Shown: positions 10,262-20,169 of the stretch, piece by piece
How positions within the stretch are numbered: the stretch's first letter is position 1
How the letters are laid out: each line of letters starts with the position of its first letter
Notes under the pieces: generated by a model
Databases searched by the model: none
Seen by the model: the letters and a program-made list of their open reading frames with translations, nothing else
What the model was told of the DNA's origin: nothing
Assembly (NCBI RefSeq): GCF_947496075.1
Contig: NZ_CANMBJ010000002.1
Location: forward strand, 1,302,001 to 1,366,000
Direction of reading: 5' to 3'
Origin: an uncultured Tateyamaria sp.
GTDB lineage: Bacteria; Pseudomonadota; Alphaproteobacteria; Rhodobacterales; Rhodobacteraceae
Length of the DNA: 64,000 bases
Program-made: the position numbers and the translations under genes

Positions 10262-11038
10262 ATGACACGCACGGCCACAGTTAATTACCACGTTCACAAG
10301 GACGAACGCCAAGCGTTCGAGCTGGATGCAGGTGGCATCGTCGGCAATCTGATCTCGCCCGAGTTGGTGGTGACACAGGTGACCTTGTCGGACACTCGGA
10401 CAGCAAAGCGTCCGGTGGCGTTCGCGGCTGATGCCGTGGAATTCATAACCTACCCCAGTGCGGTGCAGGATTTTTGCGGCGACCACTGGAAAGACACCTA
10501 CGACCGCGAACTGACGCAGCTTTTGAACAACAAGCTGAACGCACGCGAGGTCATGATCTTTGACCATACCGTGCGCGTGGATGACCCGGATGCAACACGC
10601 AAACCAGCGCGCAACGTGCACAGCGACTACAGCGAAGACGGCGCAAAAAAACGTCTGATCGATCTGCTAGGTCCGGAAAAGGCGGCGACATGGGAGGATG
10701 GGCATTACGCCTTCATCAATGTTTGGCGGCCTGTAGAGCAGCCAATCAACAGCGCGCCTCTTGGCTTCGTGCGTCCGTCAAGTGTTGATCCGACAGACTG
10801 GATTTTGCTGGATCTGATTTACCCGGATCGCAAGGGCCAGATCATGGGGCTTGTGGGCAATCCGGATCATGAATGGATTTATCAATCGGTGATGACGCCG
10901 GACGAGGTTGCGTTTTTTAACATTTACGACAATCGCGGCCTGCCATCCATCGGGCACAGTGCGCTGGACATGGTCGAGGACCCAAGCCTAACCAGCATCC
11001 GCAAAAGCATCGAAAGCCGCACCTTGGTGCGCTACTGA
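10262..11038 (+). CDS. CmcJ/NvfI family oxidoreductase (putative 2-oxoglutarate-dependent oxygenase superfamily)
   Basis: ARNVHSDYSEDGAKKRL ... FINVWRPVEQPINSAPLGF ... LVGNPDHEWIYQSVMTPDEVAFFNIYD resembles the CmcJ/asaB-type family. Confidence 0.75.
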   Translation: MTRTATVNYHVHKDERQAFELDAGGIVGNLISPELVVTQVTLSDTRTAKRPVAFAADAVEFITYPSAVQDFCGDHWKDTYDRELTQLLNNKLNAREVMIFDHTVRVDDPDATRKPARNVHSDYSEDGAKKRLIDLLGPEKAATWEDGHYAFINVWRPVEQPINSAPLGFVRPSSVDPTDWILLDLIYPDRKGQIMGLVGNPDHEWIYQSVMTPDEVAFFNIYDNRGLPSIGHSALDMVEDPSLTSIRKSIESRTLVRY

Positions 11039-11051
11039 GAAAGCAACCGTC

Positions 11052-12017
11052 ATGTTCGACGACCACAAAAACGCGAGCTTCCCGCGCATCAACGCAGGCT
11101 ATAATACTGCGTTCCAGCCAGGCCGCCTGAGCATTGGCTTGGTACTGCCACTGGAGGCGTATGCCGTTGGCCATGAACCGACGATGCGGGACCATATCGA
11201 AACAGCACAACTGGCCGAAGAGTTGGGGTTTTCCGCCCTATGGCTGCGCGACGTACCCTTTAACGTTCCAGACTTCGGGGATGCAGGGCAGATTTTCGAC
11301 CCGTTTGTGTATTTGGGTGCATTGGCCACAGCGACGCAGCGTATCGCGCTTGGCACCGCCAGCATCATCCTGCCGCTGCGCCATCCGGCCCATGTGGCCA
11401 AGGCCGCAGCGACGGCGGATGTTCTGTCAGATGGCCGGGTACTGCTGGGGGTGGCATCGGGTGACCGGCCCGAGGAATACCCGGCGCTGAACCACAGCTA
11501 CCCGGATCGCGGCGCGCGGTTTCGCGACAGCTTTGGCTACATCCGCGCGGCGGCAGAGCCCTATCCGCGCCATCAAAGCGATCAGGGGCGTTTGCTGGGC
11601 GACATTGACCTGCTGCCCAAACCGGTCGGAAGCCGTCTGCCACTGCTCATAACAGGGGGCAGCCAGCAAACATCGGATTGGGCGGCGCAAAATGGCGACG
11701 GGTGGATGACCTATCCGCGCGATGTTGCCTCCCAGAACCGGGTGGTTGCCGACTACCGGCAGCGGTTGGTCACGATGGGGCAGCCAAACAAACCGGTGAT
11801 GCAATCGCTTTACGTTGATTTGCTGAAAACGCCAGATGCACAGCCACGGCCAATCCACCTGGGGTTCCAATCTGGCACCAATTTCCTACGCAGTTATCTG
11901 CGCGACATCGAAGCCCTGGGCGTGAACCACATCGCTCTGAACCTGCGATTCAATCAAGCCCCAATTGACACCACTTTGAAGCAGTTGGCGGACGATTTGC
12001 TGCCCGACTTTCATTAA
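11052..12017 (+). CDS. LLM-class flavin-dependent oxidoreductase (luciferase-like monooxygenase)
   Basis: TAQLAEELGFSALWLRDVPF, ATATQRIALGTASIILPLRHPAHVAKAAATADVLSDGRVLLGVASGDRPEEY. Confidence 0.93.
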   Translation: MFDDHKNASFPRINAGYNTAFQPGRLSIGLVLPLEAYAVGHEPTMRDHIETAQLAEELGFSALWLRDVPFNVPDFGDAGQIFDPFVYLGALATATQRIALGTASIILPLRHPAHVAKAAATADVLSDGRVLLGVASGDRPEEYPALNHSYPDRGARFRDSFGYIRAAAEPYPRHQSDQGRLLGDIDLLPKPVGSRLPLLITGGSQQTSDWAAQNGDGWMTYPRDVASQNRVVADYRQRLVTMGQPNKPVMQSLYVDLLKTPDAQPRPIHLGFQSGTNFLRSYLRDIEALGVNHIALNLRFNQAPIDTTLKQLADDLLPDFH

Positions 12018-12029
12018 AGGACAAAATGT

Positions 12030-12818
12030 ATGACCAAAACAATCCTCATCACAGGCTCGACAGACGGAATTGGCCTGCTGACTGCTCAGAAGATGGCGGT
12101 CGATGGGCACCGTATTTTGTTGCACGGGCGTAGCGCTGCAAAACTTGATGCCGCCGCCGGCAGTATCAGCGGCACGGTGGAAAGCTTTGTTGCCGACTTG
12201 TCGAATTTTTCCGCAGTTAAAGCACTGGCCGGTGACATCCGCGCCAAGCACGAAAAACTGGACGTTCTGATCAACAATGCGGGCGTTTTGCGCGCGCCCA
12301 ACCCGACGCTGAACGGCGGGCTTGATATCCGTTTTGTGGTCAACACCTACGCGCCTTATATGCTGACCGAGCTTTTGCTACCGATCATTCCGCAGGATGG
12401 CCGCGTTGTGAACCTGTCGTCGGCAGCACAGGCGCCCGTGGACAGGGAAGCGATGCTGGGTCAACGCCAACTGGACGAAATGGGCGCCTATGCCCAAAGC
12501 AAATTGGCGATCACGATCTGGACCCGTGAATGGGCGAGGACGTTGCCCGAAGGGCCTACAATGATCGCAGTGAATCCTGGGTCATTGCTCGCCTCGAAGA
12601 TGGTTAAAGAGGGCTTTGGCGTGGCCGGCAAGGACATGAATATCGGCGCTGATATACTGATAGAGGCCGCGCTTGGGTCCCGGTTTGCCGATGCGTCGGG
12701 CAAATACTTCGACAATGACAGCGGCGCCTTTGCCAACCCGCATCCCGCAGCACTCGATGCGGCGCATGCGGCGGATGTTATGACAACGATCAGGACCATC
12801 CTCGGCCAGCAAAGCTAG
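12030..12818 (+). CDS. SDR-family NAD(P)-dependent oxidoreductase
   Basis: TGSTDGIG cofactor motif, NNAGV, and YAQSK (YxxxK). Confidence 0.94.
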   Translation: MTKTILITGSTDGIGLLTAQKMAVDGHRILLHGRSAAKLDAAAGSISGTVESFVADLSNFSAVKALAGDIRAKHEKLDVLINNAGVLRAPNPTLNGGLDIRFVVNTYAPYMLTELLLPIIPQDGRVVNLSSAAQAPVDREAMLGQRQLDEMGAYAQSKLAITIWTREWARTLPEGPTMIAVNPGSLLASKMVKEGFGVAGKDMNIGADILIEAALGSRFADASGKYFDNDSGAFANPHPAALDAAHAADVMTTIRTILGQQS

Positions 12819-12906
12819 GACCGCGGCGCACGCGCCGCCCCAATCCCCAACCGTTTAACCCACCCCCTCGCGTCTCTGATGCCGAGGCCCAAGAAAGGAC
12901 TGCCTC

Positions 12907-13752
12907 ATGAAATATGAAAACTTTCAAACCTTCGACGTAGAAGTCGAAAACGCCATTGCCACAGTGACCTTCGATTTCGGTTCCGTGAATGTGCAAGGTC
13001 AGGAAATGTTGGCCGATCTCAACAGCCTGGCGATGCGGTTGGAACGCGATCGCGAGACAAAGGTCGTCGTCTTTCAATCGGCCAATCCTGAGATCTGGGT
13101 CTGTCACTATGACACGGAATTGCTAAAGGACATGTCAACAGAAGCCGTCTCGCGCGACGAGGCGCATCTGCTGGAACTTCAATCCGTTTGCGAACGCATC
13201 AGCAAAGTCCCCCAGGCCACCATCGCCAAGCTGGAAGGGTTCGCGCGTGGCGGCGGGCACGAACTGGCCCTCGCGCTTGATATGCGCTTTGCCGCGCGTG
13301 GCAAGTTCAAGTTCATGCAGATGGAAGTGGGAATGGGCATCCTGCCCTGCGGTGGCGGCGCGTCGCGCATGGCGCGGCAAACAGGCCTTGGCCGCGCGCT
13401 TGAGATCATTCTGAGTGCGCAGGATTACGATGCAGACGACGCCGAGCGCATGGGCACAATTAACAAAGCGTTGGAGCCAGATGAGATCGGGCCGTATATC
13501 GACGCGCTGGCGCATCGCATCGCGCAGTTCCCGGCGGCCTCGATCAACGCTTGCAAGCAGATGGTCTACGAATCCATTGATAAGCCCATCGATGACGCAC
13601 TGAAGGCCGAGGCCTATTGGCTTTACCAGGCGACCAGCAAAACCCCCGCGATTAAACGCTTCACCATAGCGGACGAACAGGCACTGGAACACGACATCGA
13701 AAACCAGCGCAACTGGAACGAGCTGGTCATAAAGGTTCAGGACATCAACTGA
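12907..13752 (+). CDS. Enoyl-CoA hydratase/isomerase (crotonase) family protein
   Basis: AKLEGFARGGGHELALALDMRFAA oxyanion-hole region; MEVGMGILPCGGGASRMARQTG. Confidence 0.92.
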   Translation: MKYENFQTFDVEVENAIATVTFDFGSVNVQGQEMLADLNSLAMRLERDRETKVVVFQSANPEIWVCHYDTELLKDMSTEAVSRDEAHLLELQSVCERISKVPQATIAKLEGFARGGGHELALALDMRFAARGKFKFMQMEVGMGILPCGGGASRMARQTGLGRALEIILSAQDYDADDAERMGTINKALEPDEIGPYIDALAHRIAQFPAASINACKQMVYESIDKPIDDALKAEAYWLYQATSKTPAIKRFTIADEQALEHDIENQRNWNELVIKVQDIN

Positions 13753-15182
13753 ACCGCCTTCAAGAAGCACAAGCTGGCTGCCCCACCTGTCGGGCGACCA
13801 GCTATAGACTCGGATCCTACCAAGCGAGTTGGAGGCAGCTGCAGCAAGGGCCCTTATTACCGCCGCCGCCCCACATAAAATGCGCCACCGAAATCTGGGC
13901 ATCATTGCAAACACAGCGAAGGTAGTTTTGTCCGGACTTTGTACTTTCATCCCAAACGTTCCGAGGTCAGTTGTGAGCCGAAAAGCAGACAGTTGATATA
14001 GCCGTGCGATCGTCAGACCGCGGGGTGGCGATGTGACCGGATTTGAATGCGCTTCACTTCTGCCAAGCCTGCAAAGGTTCGACTTGAAATGCCTGAGGCC
14101 AAAAAATCGCCACCCTTTGCGGGCGGTCTGGCAATCGCTGGGGGGGGCCGCGGCCCTTGATTTTGCTCTAGGGCGAAAATCTTGGAAGTTCGTTTTGCCC
14201 CGCGAATTGTGAGTTCGAGCGGCGCCAGACTTTGCTGACGCAGCGTATGTCGGCAATGCGAGTGCGACCGCAGGATACAAAAGCTGCGTTGAATGTCCCG
14301 CATGGGCCGGTCACTGACGACGACAGCAGATGGACCAAACAACAGAACATTTCTGTTGGGGCAGGGGGCAGACAGCGCCTCGCAGACATCTCAAAGGTAT
14401 CCGATGACCTGGCAGTTTCTTTCGATTCAGCAACAAACGCGGCGCAAACCACGACTCTTGTGTGCACTGTCGGAAGGACCGCCTTGTGAAACTCCACAGC
14501 ATTCCACCGATCCAAACGTGTCGATTTGGTATTGAGACGCTCTACAACCATGCGTTCAGTCTGGCAAGGCCAGCCGACAAGGGCCGACATACCTCAGGCA
14601 AGGGGGAAAATTGCTTAGGTTGTGCTGACTGGGAAGGTGTTCGATGAAGCATGGCCAGACCAGCATCGCGCCTAGGTCGTCGACGAGATGCTGAGCACCA
14701 TCGTGAGCAGTTGCTTGCCGCGCTCGAAGATGAGCGCGTGGTTAGTAGATTTCGTAGGAAAGCTACGGTGTGACTACCGTTTTGACTGAGTGCTAGTAGG
14801 CCAAGTAGCGCGCGCCAAAAGCAGCTATAACCTCAAATCGCTATGTGATTGTTTCCTTGGATCAGGGGGGCTCACTGTAGCAGTCTCATCATTTTGAGAA
14901 TCCGACATGGCGGTTGGATCTCCTTATTGTTGAGACTGCGGTTGCAGAAAAATCCGTTACTTAGCGCTTTAAATATCTGAGAATCAAGAATTCTTTGATT
15001 TCTGGCTCCGGCTTGCGTTCGCAGACATATTCGTCGTTGAACCAGACACTAGAGAAGCGATTGGCAAACCATATCTGACCGTCGCATTGGATTTCGCAAC
15101 ACGCATGCCAAGTGCAACTTAAGGGAGTTCTGTGCGACAGTTTTGACAACGGCGTCCGGTTTCTTGTCGATGGGCCGGACGC

Positions 15183-16085
15183 TCAGAGTAGCGCGTCCAC
15201 CTCTGATCGATACGGCATCGCAGGGGCGGTTCCGGCGCGCGTGACCGAGATTCCGGCTGTCGCACAGCCGTACTGTACCGCACGCAGCGCAGTGTCTCCA
15301 TTGGCCAGCATCGCGGCAAAAGCCCCGTTGAATGCGTCACCGGCGCCCGTTGTTTCGACCACCGGCCCGGCCTGCACGGCGGGTACCAGACCGTGACCCG
15401 ATAGATATGCGCCCTGTTCGCCCATGGTGATGATCGGTGTGCGCACGCCTTTGGCAATCAACGCGGCACAGGCGGCTTCCGCCTCGACCTCGTTTGTGAC
15501 TGCGATGCCCGTTAACGCCTCGCATTCGGTCTCGTTCGGGGTGACGTAGTCACAGAGTGCCAGCATGCCCTCGGGCAGATCAGCGGCCGGGGCGGGGTTC
15601 AGAACGGTTATGACGCCAGTGGCGCGGGCCAGTTCGAGCCCGCGCATGGCCGCATCCATCGGCTGTTCCAGTTGCGTGACGAACACGTCCGCGCTGGAGA
15701 TCAAGTCCTTGTGCGCCTCGACATCCGCCGGCGAGATCAGGGCCGCGGCCCCAGGGGATACGATGATGGCGTTGTCGCCTGTGCGTTCCTCGATGAAGAT
15801 AAAGGCGGCTCCGGTGTAGCTGTCGCTGATCTCACGCACATGCGGTGTGACCCCGGCCTGAGCCCAGGTGTTGAGGGCCAGCTTGCCGAAATCATCCTGC
15901 CCGAGATTGGTCATGAAATGCGTGTCAGCACCGATACGGGCACAGGCCACGGCCTGGTTTGATCCCTTTCCGCCTGGCCCCAATGCAAAGGCATTGCCCA
16001 TGACTGTTTCGCCCATCACTGGTATACGATCGGCGCGATAGGCGGTGTCGGCGACAAAGACGCCCAATATGACAACGGTACCCAT
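15183..16085 (-). CDS. rbsK: Ribokinase (PfkB family)
   Basis: GPGGKGSNQAVACARIGADTHF N-terminal and ETTGAGDAFNGAFAAML C-terminal PfkB signatures. Confidence 0.9.
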   Translation of the reverse strand: MGTVVILGVFVADTAYRADRIPVMGETVMGNAFALGPGGKGSNQAVACARIGADTHFMTNLGQDDFGKLALNTWAQAGVTPHVREISDSYTGAAFIFIEERTGDNAIIVSPGAAALISPADVEAHKDLISSADVFVTQLEQPMDAAMRGLELARATGVITVLNPAPAADLPEGMLALCDYVTPNETECEALTGIAVTNEVEAEAACAALIAKGVRTPIITMGEQGAYLSGHGLVPAVQAGPVVETTGAGDAFNGAFAAMLANGDTALRAVQYGCATAGISVTRAGTAPAMPYRSEVDALL

Positions 16086-16087
16086 GG

Positions 16088-16534
16088 TCAGCCCTCATCC
16101 GGGCCGACAACGCCCTTGCGCAGGGCAAAGCAACCGTAGAACCGCCGCTCTCCGGTCTGGATGACGGCATAGGCCTGTTTTGCCCGCTCGTAGAAGGCGT
16201 AGCGTTCGATCCCCAACAGTGTCGGGCCTTCGACGGCGCTAACTTCGGCCTGGACCTCTTCCATCACCGGCAGGATGGTATCTGGTTCACCCACCACCTC
16301 CATCCGTGCGGCGGCATCGTCGACAAAGGTATCGATGGGGTAGACGGACAACACGGCGCGCACGACCGCCGCCGCCGGGCGGTCTATGCGCAGGACCTCG
16401 CCCAGTACAGTCTCGCGGGCCACGCTGTCCGAGGGGAAATTTGTGTCGGCAATGATCAGGTCGTCACCATGACCCATCGCCCGCAGCGCATACAGCACGC
16501 CGGCATTCAGGATCGGATCAATTCCCTTGAGCAT
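16088..16534 (-). CDS. RbsD/FucU family sugar pyranase/mutarotase
   Basis: MLKGIDPILNAGVLYALRAMGHGDDLIIADTNFP is typical of RbsD/FucU; start at 16534 preferred over 16558. Confidence 0.9.
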   Translation of the reverse strand: MLKGIDPILNAGVLYALRAMGHGDDLIIADTNFPSDSVARETVLGEVLRIDRPAAAVVRAVLSVYPIDTFVDDAAARMEVVGEPDTILPVMEEVQAEVSAVEGPTLLGIERYAFYERAKQAYAVIQTGERRFYGCFALRKGVVGPDEG

Positions 16535-16558
16535 GTGTGAACTCCTTTTCTTGGGCAA

Positions 16559-17206
16559 TCAGTTCATTTGGTTCGCGACAGCCTTGGCCATGGCCGCGCC
16601 GATCGCGGCATGCGCACCGGCGCAGAGGTGGACACCGTCCACCGGATCGACGTTGGCAACGCCATTCAGGTCGATGAACGCGGTTCCGTGTCGGGTGGCA
16701 ACGCTCTTCAGCAGGGCGGGGAGGGCCGCCGATTTGGGTCCTGCGCCTGCAAACGACTCTTTCAGCACGCCAACCTCCTCTACGACGACTGGCGCGGCTA
16801 ACAGGACGCCGGGCGCGTGGGAGTCGGGGCCGCTGTCGGACCCAGGAACCTCTGTCACGAGCCGCTGCAGGCCAAGAGCGATGTCATGGGCCGACAGGCC
16901 AAAGCGCGATTTGAGATCGTTGGTGCCCAGCACAAGAATGACCAGATCTACCGGCCTGTGGCTTTCGAGAATGGCGTGGAGCGCGCGCGCGCCGTTTTTA
17001 TGAATACCCTCGATGGGGTCATCCCAGACAGCCGTGCGCCCGGGATGTCCTTCCGGAATGATGTCCCAATCTCGCGGCAGCGAACGGGCCATCACACTTG
17101 GCCAACGGTCCTGTTTGTCGTGTCGACGTCGATCCGCCGCGGTGGTCATGCCAACCGTCCCATGCGTGTTGCTGTCACCAAAACAAAGGACGGTGCGTGG
17201 CGGCAT
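16559..17206 (-). CDS. SGNH/GDSL-type hydrolase
   Basis: TVLCFGDSNTHG (block I), VLGTNDLK (block III), DGVHL (block V). Confidence 0.9.
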   Translation of the reverse strand: MPPRTVLCFGDSNTHGTVGMTTAADRRRHDKQDRWPSVMARSLPRDWDIIPEGHPGRTAVWDDPIEGIHKNGARALHAILESHRPVDLVILVLGTNDLKSRFGLSAHDIALGLQRLVTEVPGSDSGPDSHAPGVLLAAPVVVEEVGVLKESFAGAGPKSAALPALLKSVATRHGTAFIDLNGVANVDPVDGVHLCAGAHAAIGAAMAKAVANQMN

Positions 17207-17208
17207 GA

Positions 17209-18249
17209 TCAGATTGCCAGTCTTTGGCCGGTGGAACTGTCAAAGACGTGCAGGCAGCTCGGATCCGGCGCCAAATGAACGGTCTGTCCGGGCTCGAACG
17301 CGTGGCGTTCGCGAAAGACTGCGGTGACATCCTGACCCTCGAAATTCAGAAAAACCATGGTCTCGGAGCCAGTGGGTTCAACCACTTTGACCTGCATGGC
17401 CAGTCCCTTGTCGGCCAGAACAAGGTGTTCGGGCCGTACACCCAGACGCACTTTCCCCGCGCCTGACGGCCCGGCAAAGGTTTGATCGGCGATCCTGATC
17501 TGCTTGTCAGACAGGTCAGCATTCAAAAGGTTCATGGACGGCGCGCCGATAAACGTCGCCACGAACTCATTTGCCGGGTTGTCATAAAGTTCAAGCGGTG
17601 TGCCGACTTGTTCGATGTTGCCGCCTTGCATGACGACGATACGGTCGGCCAGTGTCATCGCCTCGATTTGGTCGTGAGTGACGAAGATTGTCGTGGTCTT
17701 GAGCCGCTGGTGCAGTTCCTTGATTTCCGTCCGCATCTGGATGCGCAGTTTGGCATCGAGATTGGACAAAGGTTCGTCAAACAGGAACACTTGCGGGTCG
17801 CGTACAATGGCACGGCCCATCGCCACACGTTGCCGCTGCCCACCGGAGAGGTGGCGGGGCTTGCGGTCGAGATATTCGGTGAGGCTGAGGATTTCGGCGG
17901 CTTCTTTGACCCGGCGGGCAATCTCTACCCGGTCGACCTTGGACACTTTCAGTGCAAAACCCATGTTTTCAGCGACGGATTTGTGCGGGTACAGCGCGTA
18001 GGTCTGGAACACCATGGCGATGTCGCGCTCTGCTGGCGGCAGGTTGTTCACGACACGATCACCGATGGCGATGGTGCCGCCGTTGATCGGCTCTAGCCCG
18101 GCGATCATGCGCAAGAGCGTCGACTTCCCGCACCCCGACGGGCCAACAAGCGCCACGAATTCCCCGTCGCCGATGTCCACGTTGACGCCGTGGATAACCT
18201 CTACGGCACCGTATGATTTTCGGATGTCCTGAATCTTGACGCCTGCCAT
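17209..18249 (-). CDS. Sugar ABC transporter ATP-binding protein (UgpC/MalK type)
   Basis: [51 protein letters not shown]-terminal TOBE-like regulatory region. Confidence 0.94.
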   Translation of the reverse strand: MAGVKIQDIRKSYGAVEVIHGVNVDIGDGEFVALVGPSGCGKSTLLRMIAGLEPINGGTIAIGDRVVNNLPPAERDIAMVFQTYALYPHKSVAENMGFALKVSKVDRVEIARRVKEAAEILSLTEYLDRKPRHLSGGQRQRVAMGRAIVRDPQVFLFDEPLSNLDAKLRIQMRTEIKELHQRLKTTTIFVTHDQIEAMTLADRIVVMQGGNIEQVGTPLELYDNPANEFVATFIGAPSMNLLNADLSDKQIRIADQTFAGPSGAGKVRLGVRPEHLVLADKGLAMQVKVVEPTGSETMVFLNFEGQDVTAVFRERHAFEPGQTVHLAPDPSCLHVFDSSTGQRLAI

Positions 18250-18342
18250 GCGCGGCTTCCCTCCACTTAGAAATTGGATGCTAGTGAAAGGGGTTTTTGT
18301 TGTCTACGTGCGCGGGTCAGCTTTTGTTGACTTAACGTAAAT

Positions 18343-18379
18343 CTCACGCATAGTGAGGGTTCCTCGGGGGAGTACGAGG
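18343..18379. promoter_or_regulatory. Two short palindromes in the divergent promoter between the ATPase and SBP genes
   Basis: CTCAC-GCATA-GTGAG (18343-18357) and CCTCG-N8-CGAGG (18362-18379). Confidence 0.4.
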
Positions 18380-18459
18380 CGCTATCACCTAGAAAAAATA
18401 ACAAAAAATGCGCCCCACCATCTGCCCAAGGATGATTTGTATCACGAGATCCAGGGAGG

Positions 18460-20094
18460 ATGGATATGAAGACCGGATTGTATAATTACATTAGAGCGGC
18501 GCAGAAAATGAACCGGCGGCAGATGCTGAAAGGCACCGCCGCGGTGGGTGCTGCAGCCATGATGCCCAAGGGCGCAGCTTTGGCCGATGGACACGGAAAC
18601 GTCCGTGCCGAAATCCTGAAAATCCCCGGAGTCGGGGCTGGATCTCCCACCGACAGCGATTGGCAGAAGGTTGGCGAAATGTGCCTTGGGGCGACCAAGG
18701 AGAACGTGGCCGAAGGCGAGTTCGAAGGCGTCGAACTGACGTTCATGGGCCTGAACAACCAGAATCTGCACAACTTCCTGTTCCGCGGCTTCCTGAAGCC
18801 TTGGGAGGCCTATACCGGCGCCAAGATCAACTGGATCGACTTGGCGCAAGCCGACTATAATGCCCGCCTGCAACAGTCGATTGCCACTGGCACCGTTGAC
18901 TTCGATATCATCGAAATGGGCGCGCCGTTCGAAGGCGACGTGCTGGGCAAGGGCCTCGCGTCCGAGATGCCTGATTGGGTCAAGGAACAGATCGACATGG
19001 ACGACTATGTCGACTACCTCAAGGCACCCGTGGGCACCTGGGATGGCAAGACGTACCGTGTGTCCATTGACGGCGATTGCCACAGCTTTGCATATCGTAA
19101 GGACTATTTCGGACCCGACGGTATTGGCGGCGCCGAGGTACCTACCACCTGGCAAGAGATCAATCAGGTCTCCAAGGATCTTGTTGGCAAGGAGGACCCG
19201 CTGACCGGCCTGCCCGCACACGGCTATCTTGATCCGTTGAAGGGCTGGGGCGGCTTTGGCTTCTACTTCCTGGAAAACCGTGCTGCGGCTTATGCGAAAC
19301 ACCCGAATTCGCCCGCGTGGCTCTTTGACCCCGAAACCATGGCACCCATGGTCAACAACCCTGCCTGGGTGCAAGCCATTCAGGATGTGATGGACCTGAT
19401 TGAAGCGGGCGCTTACCCGGCAGACCAGATCAATGCGGACCCCGGCACGACAGCCTTCCAGCAATTCCTTGCAGGAACGGGTTCCATGCTGATGTGGTGG
19501 GGCGATGTGGGTTCTTCGGCCCGTACGTCGGACACGTCTGTTGTGGGCGATGTGGTTGGCTTTGGCATCAACCCGGCCTCGGACCGAGTCTACAACGCAC
19601 AGTCCGGCGCATGGGAAGACACGCGCAACGAAGCGCCCAATATGGCTTACATCGGGTGGGGTGTTTATGTCATGGCCACGGTCGAAGGCGACGAGAAAAA
19701 GAAGAAAGCAGCCTGGTCCGCGGCAGCCCATTTGGGTGGCAAGGACCTATCGCTTTGGGCGTCGGCCTATCCGTCGGGTTTTCAGCCTTACCGCAACTCG
19801 CACTTCCAGTTCGAAGAGTGGGAAGAGGCGGGCTACGACCGCGCGTATATCGAGGATTACCTCGGTTCGAACGCCGACAGTTACAACCACCCCAACGCAG
19901 CCATCGAACCTCGTATCCCCGGCATCTTCCAATACTACTCGGTTGCCGAGGACGAATTGGCCAAGGGCTATGCGGGGCAGTATGGGTCGGCGCAGGAAAC
20001 GGCGGATGCCATTGCTGCGGCCTGGGAAGAGATCACCGATCAGATCGGGCGGGACAGCCAGATCGCGGTGTATCGGGCATCGTTGGGCCTCTGA
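18460..20094 (+). CDS. Sugar ABC transporter substrate-binding protein (family 1-like), Tat-type leader
   Basis: MNRRQMLKGTAAVGAAAMMPKGAALADG twin-arginine-like leader; extracellular solute-binding features; followed by two permeases. Confidence 0.88.
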   Translation: MDMKTGLYNYIRAAQKMNRRQMLKGTAAVGAAAMMPKGAALADGHGNVRAEILKIPGVGAGSPTDSDWQKVGEMCLGATKENVAEGEFEGVELTFMGLNNQNLHNFLFRGFLKPWEAYTGAKINWIDLAQADYNARLQQSIATGTVDFDIIEMGAPFEGDVLGKGLASEMPDWVKEQIDMDDYVDYLKAPVGTWDGKTYRVSIDGDCHSFAYRKDYFGPDGIGGAEVPTTWQEINQVSKDLVGKEDPLTGLPAHGYLDPLKGWGGFGFYFLENRAAAYAKHPNSPAWLFDPETMAPMVNNPAWVQAIQDVMDLIEAGAYPADQINADPGTTAFQQFLAGTGSMLMWWGDVGSSARTSDTSVVGDVVGFGINPASDRVYNAQSGAWEDTRNEAPNMAYIGWGVYVMATVEGDEKKKKAAWSAAAHLGGKDLSLWASAYPSGFQPYRNSHFQFEEWEEAGYDRAYIEDYLGSNADSYNHPNAAIEPRIPGIFQYYSVAEDELAKGYAGQYGSAQETADAIAAAWEEITDQIGRDSQIAVYRASLGL

Positions 20095-20112
20095 TTCTGG
20101 CGAACATCAAGT

Positions 20113-20138
20113 TTGGGCGGCGCAACAGCGTCGCCCAA
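20113..20138 (+). promoter_or_regulatory. Intergenic stem-loop between SBP and first permease (TTGGGCGGCGC-AACA-GCGTCGCCCAA)
   Basis: 11-bp stem with one G-U pair and AACA loop; no U-tract follows. Confidence 0.6.
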
Positions 20139-20169
20139 TTCACGGAAAATACAGGCCACTTGTTGCATT

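Noticed and set aside
12823-12838. GCGGCG-CACG-CGCCGC hairpin after the SDR gene
   Set aside because: Short GC stem without U-tract between same-strand genes; expected by chance in GC-rich DNA.
13135-14280. 381-aa minus-strand ORF
   Set aside because: Mostly antisense to the crotonase gene and runs into non-coding DNA; no recognisable domain.
18442-19731. 429-aa minus-strand ORF
   Set aside because: Shadow ORF antisense to a clear ABC substrate-binding protein; composition (His/Arg/Gly-rich) typical of antisense frames in GC-rich DNA.
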